A DNA stretch of 64,000 nucleotides from contig JAVMKO010000001.1 of NCBI GenBank assembly GCA_032164245.1, forward strand, positions 65,206,892 to 65,270,891. The letters are read 5' to 3'. This DNA is from Sternotherus odoratus (Eukaryota; Chordata; Testudines; Kinosternidae). The notes below the pieces were generated by a model. The model made no database searches. It saw nothing but the letters and a program-made list of their open reading frames with translations, and was not told where the DNA came from. Made by a program: the position numbers and the translations under genes. Below are positions 34,301 through 46,283 of this stretch, one piece after another; the first letter of the stretch is position 1; every line of letters begins with the position of its first letter.

Positions 34301-36617
34301 ACATTGGTTGAAACAAACTTCATTTGTCCCCTGAAAATCTGTTGTACAATCATAGGCAGACAACATGCAGGGTTTCTTCTCTGCAAGATTCATAACAGGA
34401 AAACCAAACTGAACAAAACTAGCTTCACAACTGAGTGGAGTCAGCCCTGGTGAAGCAAGCAGTCTGCCATCCAGAATCGCTTTGCTATTAGCAAGTTTGT
34501 GGGGACACCTATAGGAACATCTATATACACAAGCTTTTGTGAAGAGGCACTAGTGGCTTGTTCCTTAAATGGATTTACAAGTCAGTATCCCTATTTCCAG
34601 TCAGAGAGTTAGTTATAAAGATCACAAAAATTTGTCACCTCAAGGTTGGAAATAAGTAAAAGCACAGGCAATAAGAGATAATCCACAGGAAAAAAACACC
34701 CTTGGTTTTGATTCCCATTAACCTCGCTTTTCTTCTTTTCTATGGTCTTGATTCAGCAAGGCACTTGGTTAGGGGATTTCCTGAATCCAATCTTATGACA
34801 TAAACACTGTCAACAAACACCCCACGCAGAAGGAAGTAATTTCTCTAACGCCATTCATGCTAGCATTTAGAGAAGCTTAGATTTTTTCAACAGGATTATT
34901 TTTGCCCAATGCAGTTTCAATCACTATCAACCTAAGTCTAGTGGGAAATGGACAGTTTTTGTTGCTCATGGTGAAAAGTGAGCTCTATGAGCAAGCTACC
35001 CTGAGCAGCTTATGTGATAAAACTTTCAAGAGCATTTACATCTCAGTGATAAGCCTGAAATGCAAGAGTCAGAAAAGAGACCTAAACATTTCCATTCAAA
35101 GAACATTTGAAACTAGCACAATTTCTTTCCCCTGAGTTATTGTTTGTAGCAGGCATGTTCTAAATGTAGGCCCATATTTTAAAACTCAGATATGTAGATT
35201 TAGGTGCCTAAATTTACATTTGGGTACCCAACGTAAACTGTACTTGTTGAATATGAATATCAAGCTTCTTGGCACCTATTTTAACATACTGGCCTCACAT
35301 AAGTCAACCTATATTGTTGCTAGTGTGAAAATACCACCACCTAGTGGGCAGCAACAAACCTAACACGTATACAAACTACAGACCAGAAATCTCATGAGCT
35401 CACCATAGAACTCCCTTTGGAGCAAAAGTCATTTAACACCACTGATTTTGGCATGTCTGCACTTTATTTTTCCTACTTTGGTTTTATGTCTATGGACTTA
35501 AGTGTTTTTAACACCGGTATTAACAATAGATCACGTTTTATCACTTTAAATTAAAATATAATTGGCAAACTGTCTTATCAGTAGGTCAGTCGTGCATTGT
35601 CAAAAGCATCTAGTACCTATCAGAGCAGTAATAAAATCTTAGTCAAGTCTTTAAAATACTATTGCTTGATGTAGAAAATAAGATAATTTGGCGGTCATGA
35701 AAATAAAAGGGTTATTAATCTGGCTTGAGCTAGGAACTGTTCCCTAAGACTATTTCTGATTCAAATCAGCGTAAGAAAGATAAGACTCAGCCCCCAAATT
35801 TAATGCATTATTTTTCTCTCATGCTAAGCTAGCATTTTCCATATTTCTCTGTGCACTGTGCTCTTCTGTACTGCTTGTCACCTGAAAGGCCCTGTCCATC
35901 TCCTGTCCAACTCTCATTTCTGCCTCCTGCTATTGCTCCTAAGAGATCTGTCTAAATAATCCTGTTGTATTTTTCCTACTTACTCTTTTTTTGTGCCTTC
36001 TTCCCTGTTACTTTTGTACAGCCTATACCTTCTCTTCCTTCCAATAGCTCCTTAAAGCATACTCCTCTAGGGACGCCTTTTAACAATAAAACAATACTAG
36101 AAACAACACAGTGTCATTCTGCTTTGAGACTGCCATTCAAAATTAGTGATGCATTCTGCATGGTCTATTCTGAAGACAAATAACTTTTGTTTAAAAGTGA
36201 CGGGCAATATTGTAAACAGGAAGCAAAGCAGTGGAAAGGTTCAGAGAGTTTACTCATGGGTAGCTGATAGCGTTCAGAATTAACAATATTCCCTATAGCA
36301 AACATATCCTGCCATATACATTCCTGTGACAGTTTTGCATTTGCATCACTGACTGAGCTAACCTGTGCATGAGAAGAATTTAGAGACTGCATTTCATGAT
36401 GGGGAAAACTGTAGTTCAAATATGAAGCTAGACTGTGATAGGTACAGTCTAGTTAAATACTTCTGTAGTTTAAATAATAACAGGCCATGAAATGTGACTG
36501 AGAACCTCTCCTGTCAGGACAAACAATTCTGCAAGTCTATCTAGTAGCAGAGGTAGTAGAGCATCAGAATTTATTAGAGGGAAGTTCTAATTTCAGTAAA
36601 ACCATCAATGCCACCCA

Positions 36618-36778
36618 GTGCTTAATTTGTAGTGAAGAGGTGCCAGGAATCAAGCAATTAGGTGCTTGGGCTCAAGCAATTTTTTTTACTTTCATAACCC
36701 CAGAGGTGTGGGGGTCTATGAACTGTGAAGCCTAAAGGTGCCAAGACTTAGCCCTGGCAAGCCCCGCACAAATGAAGC
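36618..36778. mobile_element. Small DNA transposon remnant, CAGTGCTTAATTTGTA end
   Basis: The left end CCAGTGCTTAATTTGTAG is mirrored by GCACAAATGAAGCCAC at the right, an imperfect inverted pair. The interior has AGGTGCTTGGG and AAAGGTGCCAAG. This recalls a small MITE family with ends CAGTGCTTAATTTGTA. A target duplication was not recognised. Confidence 0.48.
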
Positions 36779-37989
36779 CACATCCTTATTGAACTTTGCA
36801 TTCCCAATTGCCTTGGCATTCAGAGTTTCCTTCCATCTCTCTCTAAAAGAAATTCTGCCTGTGGCAGGGATTCACATAACTCTTGTGCTGTTCATACTGC
36901 CTCTCTCGTCCATTACAATATTTTCAGTTAATCCGGGGTTAGTGATACAGGCGGGAGTGCGGCATTTAGATAGCATCGTGCATTTCAGCCTCCGAGCAGA
37001 GTAAAAAGAACTTCTGCCTCTTGTTAAGAAATGAACCTGCTATAGGAGAAATGGAAGTTAAAAGTAGCACCTTTTTATGGGAAAGACGATTATAGCTTTA
37101 TTCAAAGCCAAATATCTTAGATTCTTATGTAAATTTCTTTTGTACTAACAGGAACAAAAGATGTGAAAATTCACCAAAAAGAATAATCTAAACATAGCAG
37201 AATCTAATTACAAAAGTGACAGCAAGACCAACTTGTGAGTTACTAAACAAACAAGTACAATAAATAAGACAGACTTCTACATGATTTTGACAAGCATAGC
37301 TTAATTTTAATTGTGTTTCATAATAGTTCAAAGTACACTAGTAACTGTAATGTAAAAGTAATGGTCTGGAAATTTACATATTTGCTAAATAATAAGCAGA
37401 GAGGACATCTATTTTATGAGAATGATTGGACATGTGGATTAGCAAAACCAGGGTTTGCCATACAGTGAAACTATCTGGCAGATGTGCTGTTCACAGAATC
37501 AGAACATAGAGCAGAAAAAAACAACCCCCAACTGCTATTAAGCATCTGCTGCGTGCTCTGCAAAAGCAGAGTTGTCCTCAAAAGTATTTCTTTATGGCTA
37601 GGCAGGAGGCCTGTTAATGATTTATTCATATCTCCTGTTAATTTACCATAGCATTTCCTATCACTGTGACCCTTGCCTCTTCCATTGTACACCTATTTGA
37701 CACATCTTGTCCTTATTGAGACTTGTGGGGTCTTATTTTACTCAGTACTCAGCACAATGGGAATCCCACTCTTCTGACTGCTATTATAATAATAAAATAA
37801 TTTTGCAGTGCCTTGCTCAGTTTTGAGTGAGTAGATAGCCATGAGTACTAGCTAAAGGACTTTCCCAAATTGTTTTCCTATATAGTACATACAGACACAG
37901 TAATTTTATTGTGGATACTTAGTCATGTCTGAGCTGGTAAATTCGATAACTAAAACCAACACCCAAACTAAAATTATACCATATGGATA

Positions 37990-38105
37990 ATTGCACTGTC
38001 ATTGTAGCCATGTTAGTCCCAGGTTAGCAGAGAGACAAGGGAGGTGAGGTAATTAATATCTTTTATTGGATCAACTTCTGTTGGTGAAAGAGACAAGCTT
38101 TGATT
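37990..38105 (-). mobile_element. Penelope-like terminal-repeat fragment, third family
   Basis: GTAGCCATGTTAGTCCCAGG, AGAGAGACAAGGGAGGTGAG and CTTTTATTGGATCAACTTC with TGTTGGTGAAAGAGACAAGC are the ordered words of a turtle Penelope-like terminal repeat distinct from those at 29507 and 32727. It breaks off just where the hammerhead GAAA box would be. Confidence 0.65.
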
Positions 38106-41100
38106 TTTGTGGTCCTATTCACTACTATAAATGTCTCTTCTACCATCTGATGACTTGATAACATTTGTTGCAGGGATATTTTGTTTTCCTAAATTCACGC
38201 CTTTTTAATTGGACTTTTTGCTTTTTCCAATATATCTTACAGTATTACAGTACATCTTTGTAGTCCAGACCATGTGGACAATGTTTAGCCACCACAATTA
38301 ATTCACATTGACATACTGCAGTTATTCCTCACTTTAGGAATATGGAGAATGTGCGGTAACTCAGATACCACACACTGTAACTGTTGGCAAATACTGACCT
38401 TTCAAATGGCAGCTGCTGAATCCTGTACCACACTCAGCCTAAGTTTTCTGCCTGTGCCCCTCCTTTCAATTCTAGATTCTGTAGAGAGTAATATTACTTG
38501 ATTATTCATTCCAGAATGTGTTACTGAATTTTAGTCTGGAGTCAGGAAAGACACACTCCTGCAACTGATGGGTGATTTTTGCAGGAATTGTGTTAAGTAG
38601 TCAATCATTCTGCAACTGCAGAATCGGAGTAAGTACAGGATAGACTTACAAGTAGTGTGCGTACATTGCTATATGGTGTAACTCTTAATAGAACCCCAAA
38701 GTTTGCTAGTCACAGTGGTCTAAAATTAAGGATCATATTTCTTGGAATTCATTCTGCTTCCCTTACTCCTTTTGCAATCAGAAAGAAAAGTTAAGATTAT
38801 TGAGTTCACTTAAACATTTATACCATTCACAGGGTTTACTATACCCCTAAGTTATTTCTGCCCATTGTTTTAAGAACCTAGATTTCAAGATGTTAATGAG
38901 AATGCCATTTTTCCATTATAAAGGAGTTTACTTAAGATCATTTTCTTTGCAATTGACATATCTCACCATCATCTAAGCACTGGATGCTACCACACATGCA
39001 GATAGGATTATTACTAAAGAGGGGCTATGTTCAGAAGGGGGTCTCCATTTTTACATTTCATTTCCATATTTTCTCCATATGGAATCTTCTTTGTGTACAG
39101 GTCAAAAGGAAGCTATAATTGCCAGCACTGCAAACTCAACCTGCTGATGGGAAAGCAGTTTCATCTCTTTTAGTACATCACCCTCACCTATTGGCCATAC
39201 TTAAGATGCTTGAGGTGTTGATGTCGCAAACAGAAGAAAAGGAGCTTATTCTTCCACAGGTAGTCTGCTTGTAAACAGTAGAGTGAGCAGTACAATCTAA
39301 TGACGCATTTCTGTAATTGACTTAACAAGGTGCCATTTTGATTGCCCCTTTTTGTGTCTTACGCACGCAGTGCAACTAAGTGATTTAGCAAACAAAATTA
39401 TGATTAGGCACAGCTCTCCTGGAGTCTAGCACAAGGCCATTTCCACTGATTTAAACTATTTTCTACTGATGGAGAAGCACCCATAATGGTAGCTGGTGAA
39501 ATATGATGTTTTGTCACCAAAATCCTAGGAAGATAGCCTTTTTCGAAACTGGATTTGGACAAATAAATTTACCAACAATAGCCTCTCTGTTTACATGCAC
39601 CATTAGGACTGTATGATACAGCAACCCAATGTTAGCAACTGCACTACTTGCTGGCCAGCCAAGGAGCACATAATATTGAACATAGGTGGCCCTCTTCCTC
39701 CCTCACCACACTTTGGGCCAAATCTTGCTTGCCTTTTTCACTGAAATCAACAGGGTGCTTCTTGTCACTAAAGCAATCAGCATTCAGCCCTTTCTTATTA
39801 TTTTGTTAGTATCTCAGCAACATAGTGGCAATTTGATTTTTTAAAAGGAGACATATTCATTGGGGGAGGAGGTTTCCTATCTGATTATGATAATTTTTAA
39901 ATAAAAGAACTTGGACTAAGTCAATGCCACTATTTGACAGAATTTGTTACTAGCTAGTTCATGGAGGCATTTCTATACCCTTTCTCTGTCTAGAGTAGGC
40001 AAAAAAGTCACGTTTGATCAGTGAAAGAAATTCTGAGAGCTTTCACCTTGTTTTTGTTGCTAAGGAAACCACTTCCTTGGCATCAGTGCATTCATCAGGT
40101 CTGTCTTACTTTCCACCCAGCTTTAACAGAGGCAGCATTGTGGAGTGGCATTGGGAAAAAAAGAAGAGATAAACAAGGGGGTTAAGATCAACAAAAGTAA
40201 CTGAAAGTTAATACAAGGATATCTGCTTGTTAAATTGAATTAACTCTTGTTTCTGTGAGAGCAGACTAGAGAGCTATGTGCATGGGTGAGGATTTAAGGC
40301 TCCAACCAGACTAAGGCTAAGTGCCAAAGAAGAACATCAGAAAGGTCAGCCCCGCCCGCAACACACACAAAATCCTGGAGGAGGAAGGTAGAACTCTGTG
40401 ATCAGTAGACAAAATCTGAAGACATATGTTGGATTTCCACTCTTCTACTATACTTAAATAATATTACCACTTTCAGATGAATCCTTTATTCCACTCCCCC
40501 CCCCCCTGCACAGAATTTGCATGGTGCCATATCAGATGGGGTGTTTCATGAGAATTTGGTAATGATGTGCATTTAGCACTGTAAATGCCCTTTTTTGTTG
40601 GGGTTTTAGCAAAGGTAATTCGGTTCTTATTCCATGTTTGCACTGTATCAGAAATCTAAATGCTGACACCAAGGTGATAAGTGGTACTGGTAACTGCTGT
40701 TGCTGGCTGCCCATACAATGCCTCAGCTGTTTCCTTTGCCAACTTTATCCCTCACAAATAACTTAGATTTCTCTAAAAATGAAGTGAGCAACAAACAGGA
40801 TACACCAAACACCACATTTGGGAGAAAGCGGAGTGACAGATGCAAACTTGTCAAACAAGCTATACTACTAAAACCAATGGAAAACATGAGCGGCAGCCTG
40901 GTTAGATCAGGAGCAGAGAAAAGTGATGGGATACAACACCTTTTACTTCTAAGTTGCTTGTATGAATCCAGTCCAGGACAAAAATCATGATCATCCTATA
41001 GTTTCCCAATGGCCTCGATGTGTTACACCAGTCAGTGGTCTCAGTACCATTCCTAGAGGAAGTGTCAAAAAGTGCCAAAAATCAGATAGGCTACCCCCAC

Positions 41101-41187
41101 ATTTGGCACTGCTTGCTATTCCTACTGGAATTCTTAGACAGGTCAAGGACTGAATGAGAATGGAGAAGGAATTGTAAATTCACCTCT
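38106..41187. other. Unannotated AT-rich sequence
   Basis: About 3 kb with no recognised gene or bounded repeat, apart from a run of Cs near 40495-40506. Confidence 0.5.
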
Positions 41188-41195
41188 GAAGGCAG

Positions 41196-41510
41196 CAGTG
41201 CCGGCACCATCTGTTTTGCCATCTTAGGTGGTGAAACAAAAACAAACAAACAAAAAACCCTCCTTGAGCTGCCACTGAATTGCCGCCGGCAGTTCAAAGC
41301 GACAAAGCATCCATGGCCATCGAAATGCCGCCGAAAGCTGCGGCGCACTGCCCCAATTACAGATGGTGCGCTGCCCCCCAATGTTCGCCGCTGGTGCCCA
41401 CCTTCGGAGGAACAGCTGCCGAAATGCCGCTGAAGGCACCTAAAAGCCGCCCTGCAAATCATGGCGCCCTAGGCAACTGCCTACGTCGCCTAGTGCTTGC
41501 ATTGGCCCTG
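41196..41510. mobile_element. hAT MITE, 315 bp, with perfect 8-bp target duplication
   Basis: The ends are CAGTGCCGGCACC and TGCATTGGCCCTG. The outer bases pair as an imperfect terminal inverted repeat (CAG.GCC/GGC.CTG). GAAGGCAG flanks both sides (41188-41195 and 41511-41518), a perfect 8-bp duplication. The interior is a GC island of GCCGAAATGCCGC-type words and the phrase CGCCCTAGGCAACTGCC, which I recall from a sauropsid hAT family. The frames on both strands are shadows of the GC island. Confidence 0.88.
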
Positions 41511-41518
41511 GAAGGCAG

Positions 41519-44370
41519 CCCCTCAAAGTCAAGGTTGAGACATATAGTCAATATGATGTGCTGAATTACTGCTGCGTGCACTATACCTGTTCTGTGAAGA
41601 TAGAAGATTCTGACTTGTTGTTTCACTACAGTGCCTTTCAGGCACCCTAACATGTTCACATTAAAAAAATAGAAAATAGTGCATTACTTGTGTGTTCTGC
41701 CAGCATGGGGAGACTAGAATAGATTCTGAGCTTTGGTTTCTATTAATCCTTAGTAGGAAATACCTTTTACTTAGTTTCCTATATTTTCACACTTCATCAA
41801 AGTATCATTTATCTGGCATGATTTCTGAGCAAATGCACTTCAGGAATGTCTCTTTCTGCCTGTGTCAGTACAGAGTAGACAGGAAAGCCTCATGCTGGGA
41901 GAGCAATCAATTTGCAGAGTCTCCCCTTTGCTGCTTTTATATCTTTTAATCCATAGTCAGCTGTGCTGCTGATCTCCAATTCCTACAACTTTGTCCTCTT
42001 CATTTTCAAGGTCAAGCACTTAGCAACCTAATCCCTAAAGGTTTTTACTTAATAAAACTATCCGAACATGACATGTACCCAAATATTTTGGAACAGCTTC
42101 GACATTTCATGAAAAAATGTTGAAAATCTTCTTAAGTAGATCTTCAGAACAGTGGTCTGAAGAATTTAAGCATCTTTGGTTTTAATGCAGAGTGTTGTAC
42201 CTTCTTGTCAAAGACTCTCACAGCATGTTGAAAATGGAATGTATTAAGTATTAATAGTTCATAAAATGGGGCTAACAAGTGACTTGCTCAAAATCTTACA
42301 TAGATCCTTGATTCCTGATTTCTTTACACAGTTATATAACTATACCTGTGTGTATACATACAGTATATTCAAATTTTTTTAATTATTTTATAGCTATATA
42401 TGCAAATATTTTTATATATACAAGAGATGCATAAGGCTTTAAGGGATTCATGTATTTGTACTACCATTCTTGTACATCCAAGCAATCACTTCATTAGCTG
42501 ACTTTGACATGTGGCTTATCAGCAATAGGCCAATTTCTTGTCTAGTGTAACTCCACTGAACTCAGTGATTTTGTTTGTCCTCACTGAAGGAAAACACATT
42601 GAGCCTCTGGAGACAACCATAATTCTCCTTTCCAGATGTAACCTGAAAGGAGAACAGCAATAGAAAGATCACCTACACTCTAGAGCAGCAATGACCATAC
42701 TGACCCAAAGAGGTATAATTTGCACCCTTTCACAAGAATCTGTCCTGAACTGCTAAATTCTATGGGATCATATTGAAGTTAATCCCACTAAGAAATGTTT
42801 AGTAAGGCTGGGTACATAGACTGGATAAAATATGAACAGACCTTCAAACCCCAAACCCAAGTGAACTCTTTTCGATAGCTCAGAGTGCCCCTACTTCTTT
42901 ACTATCTTCAACATCCATGACCGTCTGTACTTTCTCTACCAAGACTGGTAGTACCAATATATCATGAGAAGTGCTGTTCTTACAATATCCCTTGCTCAAC
43001 AGTATATTGAAAAAAACTGAAATTGAATGAAGAATTAGTGTTCTTGTGAGACTGAGTCCCGGTTTTTATACCCAAGATTTTCAAATAGGGATTCCAAAGA
43101 GAAGGTTAGGATGTTTAGCCAAATGGATCAGAACAGATATTCAAAATAACAGCTTTGCCCATCACTAGTTTGTAGCTACTGCAGTCTACTGGCTGAGAAT
43201 AATGTTTCAGCTTTAATTCAACTCCAAATTTAACTCACTATTTGTTACAAATGCTGTTAATTTTTAGTCATGGGTCTTATTTTTGACAGGAGGTGCTTTT
43301 TCTTAGATAAGCGAGGAGACCCATTGATCTATGCAGTGTGGGAGTATCATATTAGCTGGTCTAACAAGCACAAGATGGATACAGACTAAGTCATTTCAGA
43401 TAGATAGTCTTAGTTTTAAAGAAAAAGAAAACTGAAAGAAACAACCAAGACAGCATGAAATAAGCTTGATTGTTATTTAAAGTCCTCATAATGTCAGAAT
43501 GCAAAGCTTACAAAACACATGCAGTGAGGGAAAGAACTCCCTTCTTTTTGATGGAAATTACACTCTGTGTGACTAATGTTTACTGTGTAATTAGGCAGCA
43601 TGGAGCCCTTATTGACCAGTGGAGAGATGATCAATTTTACCTTCTTTTGGAGAAGCATTAGAGTTTATATAAAATACCACCTAAAATAATACATATTAAG
43701 GATACCTCATCTCATTGTTGCTTGAATTTTCAGACTGAATTTGTAGTGCTTTATTGTCTTTGTGATACCAGTGGGCTCTGATTCAACAGGGGGAAAAAAT
43801 CTTGCCTTTTTGTTTTGAGGATTTTTTATTTAAATGAAAATTAAATGCAAAATATAGTTAACTTACTAAAGCCTGAGGTCTGTGTCTTGCAAATGAATTT
43901 TGTTTTATAGTTCAGGGTATGTTTTCAATAACTAGAACTCTTTTCCATCTCACCATTTCATCACATTTTAAAAAATGGTCTAAAAACCCAAATATCTGAA
44001 AAACTTAAGACATGATTCAGAAAAAGCACCCAGTTTCTATGTAAACAGAACATCCAAGAAAGATCATACAAGCTGATCTTCTAAGAGTTTCTTCAGTCAT
44101 ACACTCTGATTCTAATCTCACTCAAAAATATTTAATTCTCATTGATTTATGTAGGCACTACACCCAGGTAACTCAATAAAAGAGAGTCAGTCCAGTGTTC
44201 TAGGCAACTGAGAATTTTGAAAGTATGAACATTTACAAATGGAATCATCAATGACTCCAGGATCAAATCGAAGAATGCCCCCAGCAACATAAGAATGACA
44301 AAAATCCCCAGTCCCACACCACTACTACCCTTCATCTATTTCCTCACAGACAAGGAAGGAAAGATGAGCC
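41519..44370. other. Unannotated AT-rich sequence
   Basis: About 2.85 kb up to the Harbinger insertion, without recognised genes or bounded repeats. A TA-rich tract lies near 42340-42420. Confidence 0.5.
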
Positions 44371-44397
44371 TTGGGACATGGTTACACTTACAGGATT

Positions 44398-44485
44398 ATA
44401 GCGCTTTTGGTTATAGCGCGTCCCATATACAGCAATAGGTATTGCGCTAGAGGGTGTCCACATTTAGACCCGCCAGCGCTAGAGC
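44398..44485. promoter_or_regulatory. Left subterminal AGCGC motif cluster
   Basis: TTATAGCGCTTTTGG, TTATAGCGCG, TTGCGCTAG and CAGCGCTAGAG occur within about 90 bases of the left end. In characterised Harbinger elements the Myb-like protein binds a repeated subterminal motif and recruits the transposase. These repeats are the natural candidates for that site here. Confidence 0.55.
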
Positions 44486-44738
44486 ATGGCCACGTTTGCG
44501 GCGCTCCAGGTGGCATTAGGAGCAGCGGAATAGGGCAGGTATCCCACAGAGCACCTCTTCCCAATCTGGCGCAATGCCTTGTGGGAAGGGGGGCGTCACG
44601 GCCATTCTGCATCCTGTTCCAACTCCCCGTGATGCTTTGTGTCATATCCCAGCAATCCCTGTGTTTTCATCCACCTCAGGCGCCGTCTTTCAATGGTTTC
44701 AGCAAGGCGCGCTCCATCGTCCGTTTTCGTGTGCCGTA

Positions 44739-45986
44739 ATGGATCGCGAACTGCTGAGGAGCATGCTGGCGAGTATCGCCAGCACAACTCTCTGCTCTGC
44801 GGAGTTCATTCTTGACATGGAAGGTGACAGTAGTGATGGGTCTGAAGAAGACGAGCTTGAGCCGAGGAACGCATTGGACACTAAACTGATCGTCGCTTTA
44901 ACGGACATGCTCACAACCATGGAACGCCGCTTCTGGGCACGGGAAACGAGCACTGAATGGTGGGATTGCATCGTCATGCAAGTGTGGGACGATGAGCAGT
45001 GGCTGCAAAACTTTTGCATGAGAAAAGCCACTTTCATGGGACTGTGTGCTGAACTCACCCCGCCCTGCAGCGCAAGGACACCAGATTGAGAGCTGCCCTC
45101 CCCGTGGAGAAGCGCATGACTATAGCACTCTGGAAGCTGGCCACCCCAGACAACTACCGATTGGTGGTCAACCACTTTGGGGTGGGAAAGTCTACTATTG
45201 GAGTCATGTTGATGCGGGTGTGCAGGGCCATTAATCGCCTCCCGCTACGAAAAAATCGTGACTCTTGGTGACGTGCGTGACCTCGTGGCTGGCTTTGAAC
45301 AGATGGGGTTCCCTAACTGTGGAGGGGCGATCAATGGGACCCATATACCTATTCTAGCACTCGCCAACCTAGCAGACGAGTACATTAACTGAAAGGGGTA
45401 CTTCTCCATGGTTTCTGGTGCTTGTGGATCACCGTGGGCGTTTTACTGACATTAATGCAGGCTGGTCGGGAAAGGTGCATGACGCACGCATCTTCCGCAA
45501 CACCGGCCTGTTCAGGAAGCTGCAAGAAGGCACTTTTTTTTTCCAGACCAGAGGATCCCCGTGGGGGAAGCTGAAATGCCCATTGTGATTCTTGGTGACC
45601 CCACTTACTCTCTAATGCCCTGGCTCATGAAACCCTACACAGGGAGCCTGGACAGCAGCCAGGAAAGGTTCAACTACAGGCTGAGCCGCTGTCAAATGAC
45701 TGTGGAGTGTGCTTTTGGGTGTCTCAAGGCGTGCTGGAGCTGTCTTTATGGGAAGCTAGACCTGGCAGAGGGAAGTATCCCCGCGGTTATTTCCGCGTGC
45801 TGTGTCCTACAGAATCTTTGTGAGCAGAAGGATGAATCCTTCACTGTGTCATGGTCCTCGGAGGTTCAACAGCTGGAGGCCACGTATGCACAGCCAGAGA
45901 GCAGGCCTCTTAGAGGGGCCCAGTGCGAGGCTACAAGGATCAGGGATGCCTTGAGGGAGCATTTTGATGCTGAAAGTGAGTTCTAA
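44739..45986 (+). pseudogene. Harbinger DDE transposase, frameshifted and catalytically altered
   Basis: The reading frame starts at an ATG at 44739 (MDRELLRSMLASIAS) and ends at a TAA at 45984-45986, but it is broken. There is a frameshift near 45060, another in the A-run near 45250, a TGA at about 45391, a further frameshift near 45410 and another in the T-run near 45535. Domain landmarks are clear: a helix-turn-helix-like stretch (VVNHFGVGKSTIG), the first catalytic block GGAINGTHIPI, the second ILGDPTYSLMPWLMKPYTG and the third TVECAFGCLK. The family's first catalytic aspartate should stand where this copy has asparagine (codon AAT at 45333-45335). The second aspartate (45597-45599) and the glutamate (45705-45707) remain. 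The product would have cut and joined the element's ends at TTA/TTG-like targets in the nucleus. An AATAAA lies downstream near 46083. Confidence 0.9.
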
Positions 45987-46283
45987 TGGGAATTCCAGAG
46001 GAAGGGAGGGAGGGAGGGTACATTCTGTTAATAGGAGAAGGCATTTGCTTTTCTGTAGCCATTAGATATATATGTGCACCGAATAAAGAAACCCATTTAT
46101 TAAAAAGAATTCATTTATTGAACAGCTTTTTCAGATTTTGAAATAAAAGTTGAAAAAAAGTAAAATGTATGAGGGAGGAGGGGAGGTTCAATTGGGATGG
46201 GAAGGGGTCAGTCAGAGATTGGCGTATGTCCTGGCTTCATAACCTCCAATGCCCTTCAAGTTTCTGTGTTCCCCCAACCCCAT

